Below are positions 22,197 to 30,181 of a stretch of DNA of 64,000 bases, piece by piece. The position numbers and the translations under genes were made by a program. Location: contig JALNZF010000001.1 in the NCBI GenBank assembly GCA_023229435.1, forward strand, positions 124,001 through 188,000, in the 5' to 3' direction. The first letter of the stretch is position 1. Every line of letters starts with the position of its first letter. The DNA is from Nitrospirota bacterium (GTDB lineage Bacteria; Nitrospirota; UBA9217). Under the pieces are notes generated by a model, which was not told the DNA's origin, did not search any database, and saw only the letters and a list, made by a program, of their open reading frames with translations.

Positions 22197-22219
22197 GGTT
22201 CTTGTAATACGGGGAAATT

Positions 22220-23749
22220 ATGACTCCTGCCGCTATCGTATCCAAACTCTGGAACTACTGTAACGTCCTCCGGGACGATGGGATGAGCTACGGCGATTAC
22301 GTGGAGCAGCTCACGTACCTGCTGTTCCTCAAAATGGCTGACGAGCGCACAAAGCCGCCGTATAACCAGCCGAGTGCTGTTCCCGCGAAGTACAATTGGC
22401 CGACGCTCTTAAAGAAGGACGGCGACGATCTGTTCGACCACTACCGCCATATGCTCGAAAGCCTCGGCAATGAAAAAGGTCTGCTCGGTCTGATCTTCAA
22501 TAAATCCCAGAACAAGTTCCAGGACCCCTCAAAGCTGCGGCGGCTTGTTGTCGACCTGATCGATAAGGAAAACTGGTCAGTGATGAGCGCTGATGTGAAA
22601 GGGGACGCATACGAAGGCCTGCTTGAGAAGAACGCACAGGACACCAAGTCCGGCGCCGGCCAGTACTTCACTCCTCGTCCTTTGATCCAGGCCATGGTTG
22701 ACGTGATCCAGCCGAGACCGAAAGAGACCCTCTGCGATCCTGCGTGCGGGACCGGCGGGTTTCTCTTAGCCGCGCACGATTATGTGGTAAAACACAATCC
22801 GAACATGAGCGCCGATGAGAAGCGCAAGCTCAAAGGCTCCACCTTCAAGGGCTGGGAGCTGGTCCAGAGCACAGCCCGGCTCTGCGCCATGAACTTGATG
22901 CTCCACAGCATCGGGACCGACAAGGACCTTCCTATCATCGTTTCGGACTCTCTTGCCGCCGACCCGGGAGACCGGTTCGATATCGTTCTGACCAATCCTC
23001 CCTTCGGCAAGAAGAGCAGCACCACCATCGTTGCCGAGAACGGCAAAGTATCACGGGAGACCGATATCATCGAGCGCCAGGACTTCTGGGCCACGACATC
23101 CAACAAGCAGCTCAACTTCATCCAGCATGTAAAGACCCTATTAAAACAGAATGGCCGCGCGGCAGTTGTCGTGCCGGATAACGTCCTCTTCGAAGGCGGG
23201 GCAGGGGAGACGGTCAGGCGAAAGCTCCTGCACGAGTGCGACGTGCATACGCTCCTGCGCCTGCCCACGGGCCTGTTCTACGCCCAGGGTGTGAAGGCGA
23301 ACGTGCTGTTCTTCGACAAAAAGCCGGCATCCGAAACGCCCTGGACAAAGAAGCTCTGGATCTACGACCTCCGCACGAACATGCACTTTACGCTCAAGAC
23401 GAGCTCCCTCCAGCGGTCTGACCTTGACGAGTTTGTGAAGAACTACAATCCCGAGAATCGCCATCAGCGTAAGGCGACGTGGAAGCCTTCCCCCTCACCT
23501 CAATCCTCTCCCCGGAGGGGAGAGGAAGGGAAAAATGAAGGCCGCTGGCGGTCATATACCTATGACGAACTCATCAGCCGCGACAAAGCCAGCCTCGACA
23601 TCTTCTGGCTCAAGGACGAATCCCTCGAAGCCTCCGACAACCTCCCCGATCCCGATATCATCGCACAGGAGATCGTGGAAGACCTTGAAGCGGCGCTGGA
23701 GCAGTTCCGGGAGATTGCGACTGATCTCGGAAATGGCCGTAAGGCATAA
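22220..23749 (+). CDS. hsdM: Type I restriction-modification system, HsdM methyltransferase
   Basis: N6-adenine methyltransferase subunit that protects host DNA and forms the core of the type I complex. Seen: the N-terminal helical HsdM domain (SKLWNYCNVLRDDGMSYGDY), AdoMet motif I (DPACGTGGFLLAA), catalytic motif IV NPPF (LTNPPFGKKSS), and a C-terminal HsdS-contact region. Length 509 fits the family. At 23505-23525 a CCTCTCCCC-GGA-GGGGAGAGG palindrome lies in frame in the C-terminal region (SPQSSPRRGEEG). The gene is separated from hsdR and hsdS by about 4.8 kb that holds the AbiE pair and a broken hsdM copy, an unusual layout. A ribosome site is weak (GGGGAAATT). Confidence 0.95.
   Translation: MTPAAIVSKLWNYCNVLRDDGMSYGDYVEQLTYLLFLKMADERTKPPYNQPSAVPAKYNWPTLLKKDGDDLFDHYRHMLESLGNEKGLLGLIFNKSQNKFQDPSKLRRLVVDLIDKENWSVMSADVKGDAYEGLLEKNAQDTKSGAGQYFTPRPLIQAMVDVIQPRPKETLCDPACGTGGFLLAAHDYVVKHNPNMSADEKRKLKGSTFKGWELVQSTARLCAMNLMLHSIGTDKDLPIIVSDSLAADPGDRFDIVLTNPPFGKKSSTTIVAENGKVSRETDIIERQDFWATTSNKQLNFIQHVKTLLKQNGRAAVVVPDNVLFEGGAGETVRRKLLHECDVHTLLRLPTGLFYAQGVKANVLFFDKKPASETPWTKKLWIYDLRTNMHFTLKTSSLQRSDLDEFVKNYNPENRHQRKATWKPSPSPQSSPRRGEEGKNEGRWRSYTYDELISRDKASLDIFWLKDESLEASDNLPDPDIIAQEIVEDLEAALEQFREIATDLGNGRKA
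23505..23525. repeat. CCTCTCCCC/GGGGAGAGG palindrome inside hsdM
   Basis: A perfect 9 bp inverted repeat with a 3-base loop, of the type widespread between genes in many bacteria. It is here translated within HsdM near residue 430 and preceded by a related CCCCTCACC tract. Confidence 0.8.
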
Positions 23750-23806
23750 GGCGTCACGGGGAAGGAACATCTGAAACCGCAATAAGATATAATAGGAGGC
23801 AACCAC

Positions 23807-24268
23807 ATGAAATTAATCTCTGGCCGTTCTGAATCAAAATCTGTCCGGATAGCAGTACTGTGCATCCTTCTGGTACTGATCATCACCTCATGCAGCATCC
23901 AGCTTATCTCACCCTATAATGCCGAGACTCAGCAAGCAACTTTTCGTTGTGCAAGCTTGGTGGATCGATTCTACGGGACGCTGCTCGAAGCAGACGAACA
24001 GAACAGACAGTATTCCAAGTTTTCAGATCAGTATGTCGCGATCGAGTCCGAGCTGAACGGTCTCGTTCTTCGGAATAAAGTGCGCAGTCTGAACCAAGAT
24101 TCGACTGACATTGCCGAACGGATAGCAAAACTGTGGCAGAAGTACAAGTCCCGACATAAAAACGACAATACTTACAGTACAGGAAATGCGGAATTGGATC
24201 GTGATCGTTTGGCACGGATGTTCGGATATGCTGTCCGGGCCGAAGACGCGAAGAAGCCGAACGAGTAG
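23807..24268 (+). CDS. Small predicted lipoprotein, unknown function
   Basis: A 153-residue protein with a positively charged start, a hydrophobic stretch (IAVLCILLVLIIT) and a lipobox-like TSC with Cys at about residue 29, so it is probably a membrane-anchored lipoprotein. The mature part is helical and charged and begins IQLISPYNAETQQ. It resembles a loosely defined group of bacterial lipoproteins that open with LIS-YDxxT, of unknown role. The ATG has an AGGAGGC ribosome site 8 bases upstream. It is followed after 20 bases by another small helical protein, so the two probably form a unit between hsdM and its decayed 3' copy. Confidence 0.65.
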   Translation: MKLISGRSESKSVRIAVLCILLVLIITSCSIQLISPYNAETQQATFRCASLVDRFYGTLLEADEQNRQYSKFSDQYVAIESELNGLVLRNKVRSLNQDSTDIAERIAKLWQKYKSRHKNDNTYSTGNAELDRDRLARMFGYAVRAEDAKKPNE

Positions 24269-24288
24269 GCTTGCGGGAGGAAAAGATC

Positions 24289-24609
24289 ATGGCGTTTAAT
24301 ACAGAACAGACGGAAAAGCAGATGATGGCGGCTATGCAAGTCGTTCTCGCGAAAGAATGGCCAAATGTTCAGAGTTCCATGCGTAAGGTAATTGAAGAAG
24401 AGCGAGAAGCGCTTGCAAAGATAAGCTTGGCGTACATAAGCGGTTCCATTACGGAAGCTGATGTGAAACGCCAGCTCGAGGACGAGCGCGAAGCTTTCGA
24501 GGCAGGGCTCTCGATGACAAAAGTTGTCAGCACGGCAGCAAAACAAAAAGCCGTGAATGCAGCGCTCGATGTATTCTGGAAGGCTGTTTCAGCAGCGTTG
24601 GGGAGGTGA
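24289..24609 (+). CDS. Small helical protein, unknown function
   Basis: A 106-residue, strongly helical, charged protein (QMMAAMQVVLAKEWPNVQSS, EEEREALAKISLAYISGSIT, VKRQLEDEREAFEAGLSMTK) without signal peptide or membrane segment. The ATG at 24289 is preferred because GGGAGGAAAAG lies just upstream; an earlier TTG overlaps this site. It follows the lipoprotein gene by 20 bases and probably works with it. I do not recognise the family. A role in defence is possible from position but unsupported by motif. Confidence 0.6.
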   Translation: MAFNTEQTEKQMMAAMQVVLAKEWPNVQSSMRKVIEEEREALAKISLAYISGSITEADVKRQLEDEREAFEAGLSMTKVVSTAAKQKAVNAALDVFWKAVSAALGR

Positions 24610-24733
24610 TAAGGTAACCCATTGTCAATATCGTCTCTCCGCTTTTTCACAAACCCTGTCAATTAAAGGAGACTTTATGCATACGTATGGGGTGCCTTCA
24701 TATGATTATCAGACTTAAAGATTGAGATGTAAG

Positions 24734-24828
24734 CCGATTCCGATGTCATCGCCTAGGAGATAGTTGAAGACCTTGAAGCGGCTTTGGAGCAGTTCCGGGA
24801 GATCGTGGGGGATCTGGGAACGAAATAA
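24734..24828 (+). pseudogene. Decayed 3' end of a second hsdM
   Basis: About 95 bases match the last 32 codons of the intact hsdM (ending 23749): DSDVIA, then an in-frame TAG, then EIVEDLEA and LEQFREI-type residues before a TAA. A one-base slip may also be present around 24780. Together with the 5' fragment at 19079 it marks the two ends of an older hsdM copy. The rest of the 24610-25002 gap shows no gene. Confidence 0.8.
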
Positions 24829-25002
24829 ATGCAGTGAGAGATGCGGGCATCACAATGACGAGCAAAAGACCCAGACTGGCGTATTGGACTTATTCAGATG
24901 TTTTTCAGCAACCGCTAAGACATCGGAGCTTTGAAGTTGGTTAATATGTATTCCAGGTGGGCTTTGTGTTTTTGAATTAACCGTAAGGGCTAAAGGATAC
25001 CG

Positions 25003-26127
25003 ATGGTAAAATCAGCAAAATTGTTCATCGTTGTGCTTATCGGCTTTATTGCATCAACTTCCATAGTGTTTGCCCAGACAGCTGACCAGAATGCCTACGC
25101 TCGTTTTATGAGAACAGGCTCCGAGCAGATGAAGGCGGGCGATTATCAGGCCGCGCGCGATTCTTTTGAACAGGCTCTCACCTACAACGATTCCGAGTCT
25201 GAAGGCCACCTTGGCCTCGGCCTTGCCTACTTCCACCTGCGGGATGATAAATACGCTGAAAGGGAATTGTCGAAGGCGGTTGAGCTCAATCCGAAGGCAT
25301 CGATAGCATATCAGTTTCTCGGCGAGCTTTATTATCGCAAAGACGACCTGGAGACAGCGGTATCGTACTGGGAAAAAGCGGTTGAAGTAAATCCCTCGGC
25401 GACCGATCTTCGCACGAGGCTCGACCGCATTCGCAAAGAGCACAAGGCGGAGAAAGACTTCAATCGCGACGTAACAAGCCACTTTCTGATCAAATATGAG
25501 GGCAGGGAAAAGATCGAGGCAGGGAGGATCGTTCTCCGGATCCTCGAAGACGCGTACAGTGAGGTGGGCCGCTCCCTGTCCTACTATCCTGAACAGGAGA
25601 TCCAGGTGATCCTGTATTCGGGACAGCAGTTTAAGGAAGTGACCGAAGCGCCGGGGTGGAGCGGCGGCCTCTTCGATGGGAAGATCCGCCTTCCCATCGG
25701 CGGCATCGAAAAGGAGACGCCGGTGCTCAGGAGTATTCTTCTCCATGAATACACGCACGCGGTCGTGCGCGCAATAACACGGCGCTGTCCGACCTGGTTG
25801 AATGAGGGGCTGGCACAATACTTCGAGGGGAGGCAGATCGATCCGCGGCAGCAGGAGGCGCTTAAGAAGCTCGTGCAGGCCGGAAAGCTCCCCTCGCTCA
25901 CGAACCTGGAAGGCTCGTTCATGGGCCTCGGCAGCAGCCAGGCACAGACGGCCTATTTAATCAGTCTCTCCGCGGTCCGCTCCATGATCGATTCATTCGG
26001 CATGTATCGCGTTAAAGATGTGCTGGACGAACTTGCCCGGGGAGCGGACATTGGCAAAGCGATCAGCATCGGCCTCATGGTGTCCTATGAAGAATTCGAG
26101 CGCGGGTGGAAGAGGTCGCTTGAGTAG
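25003..26127 (+). CDS. Secreted TPR protein with gluzincin metallopeptidase domain
   Basis: A 374-residue exported protein. Residues 1-25 form a Sec signal peptide ending in FAQT. About residues 30-140 contain three TPR repeats (GDYQAARDSFEQALTYN, DDKYAERELSKAVELNP, DDLETAVSYWEKAVEVNP). The C-terminal half is a peptidase MA-like domain with HEYTH at 248-252 and the downstream glutamate motif (PTWLNEGLAQYFE), the zinc ligands of gluzincins. A periplasmic protease or scaffold is likely; the substrate is unknown. The gene stands alone after the defence island and before a 132 bp inverted-repeat element. The conserved zinc motif argues for an active enzyme. Confidence 0.85.
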   Translation: MVKSAKLFIVVLIGFIASTSIVFAQTADQNAYARFMRTGSEQMKAGDYQAARDSFEQALTYNDSESEGHLGLGLAYFHLRDDKYAERELSKAVELNPKASIAYQFLGELYYRKDDLETAVSYWEKAVEVNPSATDLRTRLDRIRKEHKAEKDFNRDVTSHFLIKYEGREKIEAGRIVLRILEDAYSEVGRSLSYYPEQEIQVILYSGQQFKEVTEAPGWSGGLFDGKIRLPIGGIEKETPVLRSILLHEYTHAVVRAITRRCPTWLNEGLAQYFEGRQIDPRQQEALKKLVQAGKLPSLTNLEGSFMGLGSSQAQTAYLISLSAVRSMIDSFGMYRVKDVLDELARGADIGKAISIGLMVSYEEFERGWKRSLE

Positions 26128-26212
26128 AGACAAACACCAAATTCCAAATAAATTCCAATTACCAAGCACAAAAAACAAAACGTTTTGGATATTGTGATTT
26201 TGAATTTGGATA

Positions 26213-26344
26213 GAGCCTGTTGCACAAATACCCGTTCACCCTTCGACAGGCTCAGGGCGAACGGTAAGGCCATTGATATCATTAGATTCATCCGTTCGTG
26301 CTGAGCCTGTCGAAGCACTCTGAAAGCATTTGTGCAACAGGCTC
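26213..26344 (+). repeat. 132 bp inverted-repeat element, copy 1
   Basis: Ends are GAGCCTGTTGCACAAAT and ATTTGTGCAACAGGCTC, perfect 17 bp terminal inverted repeats. Inside is a second inverted pair, CCCTTCGACAGGCTCAGGG and CTGAGCCTGTCGAAGCAC. A second copy of the same length and orientation is at 57327-57458. No coding capacity; it is probably a MITE-like element. AT-rich fragments (AATTCCAAAT type) flank it at 26135-26200 and 26345-26395. Confidence 0.88.
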
Positions 26345-26408
26345 GATATTATTTGATATTTGAGTTTTGTCATTTGGAATTTATCCGATCATATGGTACT
26401 ATCCCGTC

Positions 26409-27452
26409 ATGACCTCACCCGTTGCAGAGAACCTCACACTTTCCGACTTCGACTTCGACCTTCCCGAATCGCTCATTGCACAGGAACCATCAATGCGGAG
26501 GGATTGTTCGCGTCTTCTGGCCGTTGATCGCGCGAGCGGCAGTATCACGCATTGCATTTTTGCGGAACTTGAACAGTATCTTGTTCCCGGCGATCTGCTG
26601 GTCTTGAATGACACGAAGGTCTTCCCATGCAGGCTTTTGGCAAAAAAACCAGGCGGCGGCAGGGCCGAGATTTTCCTCTTGTCTGAACAGGGAGTGAACC
26701 TCTGGGAAGCACTCGTGAAGGGTGGGGTCGGTGAAGGAAAACGGTTGAGCATCACAGCGGGAATAGAGGCCGAGATCACGGGTGAAGGCGCGGACAACGT
26801 AAGAACGGTCCGCTTTCACGGCATAAACGACATCCGGATAGCCCTTCCGGAAATCGGTAAAACCCCGCTTCCTCCCTACATCAAGCGTGATGCTGATAAC
26901 GCCGACAGGGAACGCTATCAGACGGTGTACGCGGCACGTGAGGGCGCGGTCGCAGCTCCTACCGCGGGTCTGCACTTTACCCGGGAATTGCTTCAACGGC
27001 TGGAAACAAAAGGGATACAGCTCGCCATGGTCACGCTCCATGTCGGGCCGGGAACATTTCTGCCTGTCCGGGTGGAAAGGATCACGGACCATCGTATGCT
27101 GCCCGAGCGCTACTCGATCACCGGGGACGCCGCCGCACGGATAAACCTTGCGAAGGCTGAAGGCAGACGGGTGATCGCGGTGGGGACCACGAGCGTGCGA
27201 ACGATCGAGACCGCGGCAGCCGGCGGCAGCAGGGTCGCGCCCGGTGAAGGCAGTTCGGAGCTGTTCATTTATCCCGGATATCAATTTACGGTAACGGACG
27301 GTCTCGTTACCAATTTTCATCTGCCGAAATCAACTCTTCTCATGCTGGTATCGGCTTTTGCCGGCAGGGAACGTACGCTGTCGGCGTATCGTACGGCGGT
27401 AGCGGAGAAGTACCGGTTTTACAGCTATGGGGACGCGATGGCAATTTTGTAA
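26409..27452 (+). CDS. queA: S-adenosylmethionine:tRNA ribosyltransferase-isomerase
   Basis: Transfers and isomerises the ribosyl part of AdoMet onto preQ1 in tRNA, making epoxyqueuosine in the queuosine pathway. Length (347 residues) and all family blocks fit: DFDFDLPESLIAQEP, LLVLNDTKVFPCRLL, AAPTAGLHFTREL, TLHVGPGTFLPV and TNFHLPKSTLLMLVSAFAG. The ATG at 26409 is chosen because homologues start about ten residues before FDFDLPE; the extra upstream codons read through AT-rich spacer. No other queuosine gene is in the window. It is followed by a GCGGAAT tract and the SPOR protein gene. Confidence 0.96.
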   Translation: MTSPVAENLTLSDFDFDLPESLIAQEPSMRRDCSRLLAVDRASGSITHCIFAELEQYLVPGDLLVLNDTKVFPCRLLAKKPGGGRAEIFLLSEQGVNLWEALVKGGVGEGKRLSITAGIEAEITGEGADNVRTVRFHGINDIRIALPEIGKTPLPPYIKRDADNADRERYQTVYAAREGAVAAPTAGLHFTRELLQRLETKGIQLAMVTLHVGPGTFLPVRVERITDHRMLPERYSITGDAAARINLAKAEGRRVIAVGTTSVRTIETAAAGGSRVAPGEGSSELFIYPGYQFTVTDGLVTNFHLPKSTLLMLVSAFAGRERTLSAYRTAVAEKYRFYSYGDAMAIL

Positions 27453-27481
27453 TGCGGAATTCGGAATGCGGATTGCGGAAT
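27453..27481 (+). repeat. GCGGAAT/TTCGGAAT short tandem repeat
   Basis: Four units of about 8 bases directly after the queA stop, of the same type as the tracts at 1257, 4217 and 6285. Confidence 0.6.
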
Positions 27482-27500
27482 ATCACGAAGGGGAACAAGC

Positions 27501-28196
27501 ATGGTCTATAATCAACAAGGCGGCATTCTGTCCAAATTAATTTATATCCCGCTGGGTGTGGTCCTCATGGTGGGCTTCTTTTTTTTGGGGTATTATGTGG
27601 GCAAATATCAGAGCAAGTCAGGGGTGTCGGCAGAGATCGCACCGCCGCTTCCGGAGATAGCGTCAAGCGCTGCTCAGAAACAGGAAGAATTTACGTTCTA
27701 CAAGACACTGACCGACAGGAACGACAAGACAATATCAATCGACCTCAAGCCCAGGACCGTGACAGAGGAGAACAGGACTGAGAAGCAGCAGCCCGCCGCC
27801 GAGGCCCAAAAATCAATGCCGGTCCCCTCAGCGCCGAAGGAAAAGCGGATAGAGATCAACTTTGGCAAAGAGGCGGTCCCGTCAGCGAGATCCAATCAGG
27901 TTGCGTCTAAACAACCGCAACAACCGGCAACAAGAGGGCCTGCTGTATCCACAAATGTAAAAGCCCGCTATACCGTGCAGACCGCGTCATATCAGGAACG
28001 GGCGCAGGCCGAGGACGAGGTGAAGCGGCTGAAAAGGCGGGGTTTTGCCGCGTTCATTGTTTCCTCGGAACTGCCGGGCAAAGGCGTGCGGCACCGCGTA
28101 AGGATCGGGAGTTTCTCGAACAGGGCAGCGGCGGAAAAGCTCCAAACGGCGATTCATGAAAAGGAAAGAATATTGACCATCGTTGTATCGGAGTAG
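27501..28196 (+). CDS. SPOR domain membrane protein
   Basis: A 231-residue inner-membrane protein. One transmembrane helix lies at about residues 13-32 (IPLGVVLMVGFFFLGYYVG), followed by a long Pro/Gln/Lys-rich linker. The C-terminal SPOR domain (about 155-231) shows RYTVQTASYQERAQAEDEVK and VRHRVRIGSFSNRAAAEKL, which bind denuded septal peptidoglycan. This architecture matches FtsN- or DedD-like division proteins, but it lacks the FtsN essential motif as far as can be seen. The ATG has GAAGGGGAAC upstream. It ends 15 bases from the convergent DUF6941 gene. Confidence 0.88.
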   Translation: MVYNQQGGILSKLIYIPLGVVLMVGFFFLGYYVGKYQSKSGVSAEIAPPLPEIASSAAQKQEEFTFYKTLTDRNDKTISIDLKPRTVTEENRTEKQQPAAEAQKSMPVPSAPKEKRIEINFGKEAVPSARSNQVASKQPQQPATRGPAVSTNVKARYTVQTASYQERAQAEDEVKRLKRRGFAAFIVSSELPGKGVRHRVRIGSFSNRAAAEKLQTAIHEKERILTIVVSE

Positions 28197-28211
28197 AGAA
28201 AGATTCCCGTA

Positions 28212-28622
28212 TCAGTGCACATTCTTGTTGGATATGATCTGGATGTTGAGAGGAATGATGCCGGCCCGCTCCTGATCGAGGAGCGTCTCTATCCAGTACG
28301 TACCGGGGACGTTGAACGTCGAATTGAACCGGACCGATATGTCCCGGTGACGCTGGCTTTCGTTGAAAAGGTTTATCTTTGCATCAGACTCGGAAAGGAC
28401 CTGTTTCTGGTCCGGGGCAAGCAGTCTTATCCGGGAAAGGAACTCGCCTTTTCCACCCGTCCATTCGTTCACAATTGCAAAACGGGGGTGCAGTGCCGGG
28501 AACGTGTTCGAATAGATGCTTTCGAACAGGCCCATGAGGCTGAACTTGCCGCCCATCTCCTGGCGAACATCATCGCAGAGAATGGTGTAGTTTAACCGTG
28601 GTTTGATCTTCTGATTTAGCAT
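28212..28622 (-). CDS. DUF6941 family protein
   Basis: A 136-residue cytosolic protein with no signal peptide. It resembles the DUF6941 pattern: an early LCDDVRQE motif, GGKFSLMGLFESIYSN, then FPALHPRFAIVNEWTGGKGEF. It looks beta-rich and no role is known. The minus-strand frame is chosen over the overlapping plus-strand frame because it carries this pattern. It converges with the SPOR gene; no terminator-like hairpin with a T-run is seen in the 15-base gap. Confidence 0.75.
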   Translation of the reverse strand: MLNQKIKPRLNYTILCDDVRQEMGGKFSLMGLFESIYSNTFPALHPRFAIVNEWTGGKGEFLSRIRLLAPDQKQVLSESDAKINLFNESQRHRDISVRFNSTFNVPGTYWIETLLDQERAGIIPLNIQIISNKNVH

Positions 28623-28890
28623 AGCGATACCTTAACACACAGATTTCATTCACGTCAATCTTTTTTTAGAACTAATTACCGCCCTCGTGTTGAATTCTAT
28701 ATATTGACCGAGCAAAAAAACTCAGTTTTCTCCGCGCTATTGAAAGGCCGGTCGTAATCATGATACAATAACTGGTATCGGGAACGATAGGGCACGCCTG
28801 ATACGGCTTTTCACTTGCTTTTCATGTAGCAATTCCTGGAGGCTGTTACTCCTGCTATCGTTACACCGCCGGATAAAAGATTTCTTTCCG
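28623..28890. other. Intergenic region without recognisable gene
   Basis: Divergent spacer between the DUF6941 gene and the regulator at 29077. On the minus strand a TTGACG at about 28654-28659 could be part of a promoter for the DUF6941 gene, but no good -10 follows. Nothing else is recognised. Confidence 0.3.
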
Positions 28891-29064
28891 ATGACTATCA
28901 CGGAAGGGGAGATGGAAGCGATCACATGGAGAGACGGCGGGACCGGACTGTTTATGATTCACGAGCGTTCGAACGGGTGGAAAAATATTGCGCGATCGAC
29001 TGACGGCCCGTTAGCTGATACCGGCGAGCCTTTAGGCGCCGCTCACATGCGAAACGAAATATGA
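28891..29064 (+). CDS. Possible small protein upstream of the LuxR-type regulator
   Basis: A 57-codon frame (starts MTITEGEMEAITWRDGGTGL, ends AAHMRNEI) closes 12 bases before the regulator ATG. No ribosome site is obvious and I recognise no family. Codon choice is not clearly different from noncoding DNA, so it is listed only as a possibility. Confidence 0.25.
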   Translation: MTITEGEMEAITWRDGGTGLFMIHERSNGWKNIARSTDGPLADTGEPLGAAHMRNEI

Positions 29065-29076
29065 ATCAGGGGTACT

Positions 29077-29724
29077 ATGAATATAAAAATAATACTTGCC
29101 GATGATCATCAAATGCTGCGCGAGGGTCTCCGCAGGTTAATCGAAGAACAGCAGGGTATGACTGTTATTGCGGAGGCGGACGACGGAAGGGCCACCGTGG
29201 AACTTGCCACGAGGTTGAAGCCCGATATCGTCGTCATGGATATCGCCATGCCGCGGATGAATGGAATGGAAGCCACCCGCCACATCATGTCCAAAACCCC
29301 CAACGTCAAGGTGCTCGCGCTGTCGATGCATACTGACAGACGATTCATCGTGGAGATGCTTAGCGCGGGGGCGTCCGGATACCTCTTGAAAGAATGCGCT
29401 TTTCAGGAATTGATTACTGCCATACATGCCCTGGCTGATCAGAGAACGTACCTGAGTCCGAAAATTAGTGACATGATAGTCAAAGATTATACCTGTCGAT
29501 TTCCTCATTCCGAGTTGTCCTCACTCATGATTCTGACAGCCCGAGAGCGGGAAGTGCTTCAGCTTATGGCAGAAGGAAAACCTACGCGGGATATTGCGTC
29601 CATACTCCTTGTCAGCGCAAAGACCGTTGAAACGTACCGCCAACAAATCATGGAAAAGCTCGACATCCACAGTGTAGCGGAACTCACCAAATTTGCCGTC
29701 CGCGAAGGACTCACCTCGCTGTAG
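29077..29724 (+). CDS. NarL/FixJ-type response regulator
   Basis: A 215-residue two-component regulator. The receiver domain (1-120) has DDH at the acidic pocket, phospho-acceptor D55 (VVMDIAMPRM), the conserved Ser/Thr region (VLALSMH) and K near residue 105 (LLKECA). The LuxR-type HTH is at about 150-210 (LTAREREVLQLMAEGKPTRDIA, SAKTVETYRQQIMEKL). Together these predict phosphorylation-controlled DNA binding as a dimer. No histidine kinase gene is adjacent, so it is an orphan. The start has AATCAGGGG just upstream. Targets are unknown. Confidence 0.92.
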   Translation: MNIKIILADDHQMLREGLRRLIEEQQGMTVIAEADDGRATVELATRLKPDIVVMDIAMPRMNGMEATRHIMSKTPNVKVLALSMHTDRRFIVEMLSAGASGYLLKECAFQELITAIHALADQRTYLSPKISDMIVKDYTCRFPHSELSSLMILTAREREVLQLMAEGKPTRDIASILLVSAKTVETYRQQIMEKLDIHSVAELTKFAVREGLTSL

Positions 29725-30181
29725 AGTAGAGACAGACGAATCTGCAATAAATCCTCCACACCCCGGCAGTCATCCGCCGCCTCAGGAAAATCGAAGCGAA
29801 AAGTCAGGGATTCCCTGATTGTCATCGCGCGGGATTTCTGCTATCTATTCAGTAGCATGCAATGTGTGCGTTGAAAAAACCTTTTCTTTCTTACCCCTGG
29901 TTCCTGGTTCTTGCGATTTACCGCGCGTGGTGCATCTCCACTCGCGGACTGCCTACGGGGTGACTATGCCGATTATCGGGTCGTGTCGCTCAGAGCGTCG
30001 AAGGGAGCGTACCGGTGCGTACACATTTCAAAAAGGAGAACTCCGGATGGACCTGGACTGGCACATAAAAAAATGATCTGCGGAAAGTTAAGAATGACAT
30101 CATGACATCTCGGCATGATGATGCGTGCATTGTCGGTATGTTCTTCTAGTTTAAAATTATAACCAAGGGGGAACGGGAATA
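29725..30181. other. Intergenic region with a palindrome, no recognised gene
   Basis: The gap between the two response regulators holds a perfect 15-base palindrome (29804-29818) and short frames without family resemblance. An AAAAAGGAGAACTCC site near 30035 precedes only a nine-codon frame (MDLDWHIKK). No RNA gene is recognised. Confidence 0.3.
29804..29818. promoter_or_regulatory. TCAGGGATTCCCTGA palindrome, possible regulator site
   Basis: A perfect 7-1-7 dyad lying 80 bases after the LuxR-type regulator gene and 360 bases before the HD-GYP gene. It is the size of a dimeric HTH binding site and lacks a T-run, so a terminator is unlikely. Confidence 0.3.

Noticed and set aside
28215..28595. 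Plus-strand 126-codon open frame over the DUF6941 gene
   Set aside because: The minus-strand frame shows a family pattern (LCDDVRQE, GGKFSLMG) and a natural length; the plus-strand translation shows none.
29911..30105. Small protein in the gap between the two response regulators
   Set aside because: No ribosome site fits its start and no family resemblance was seen.
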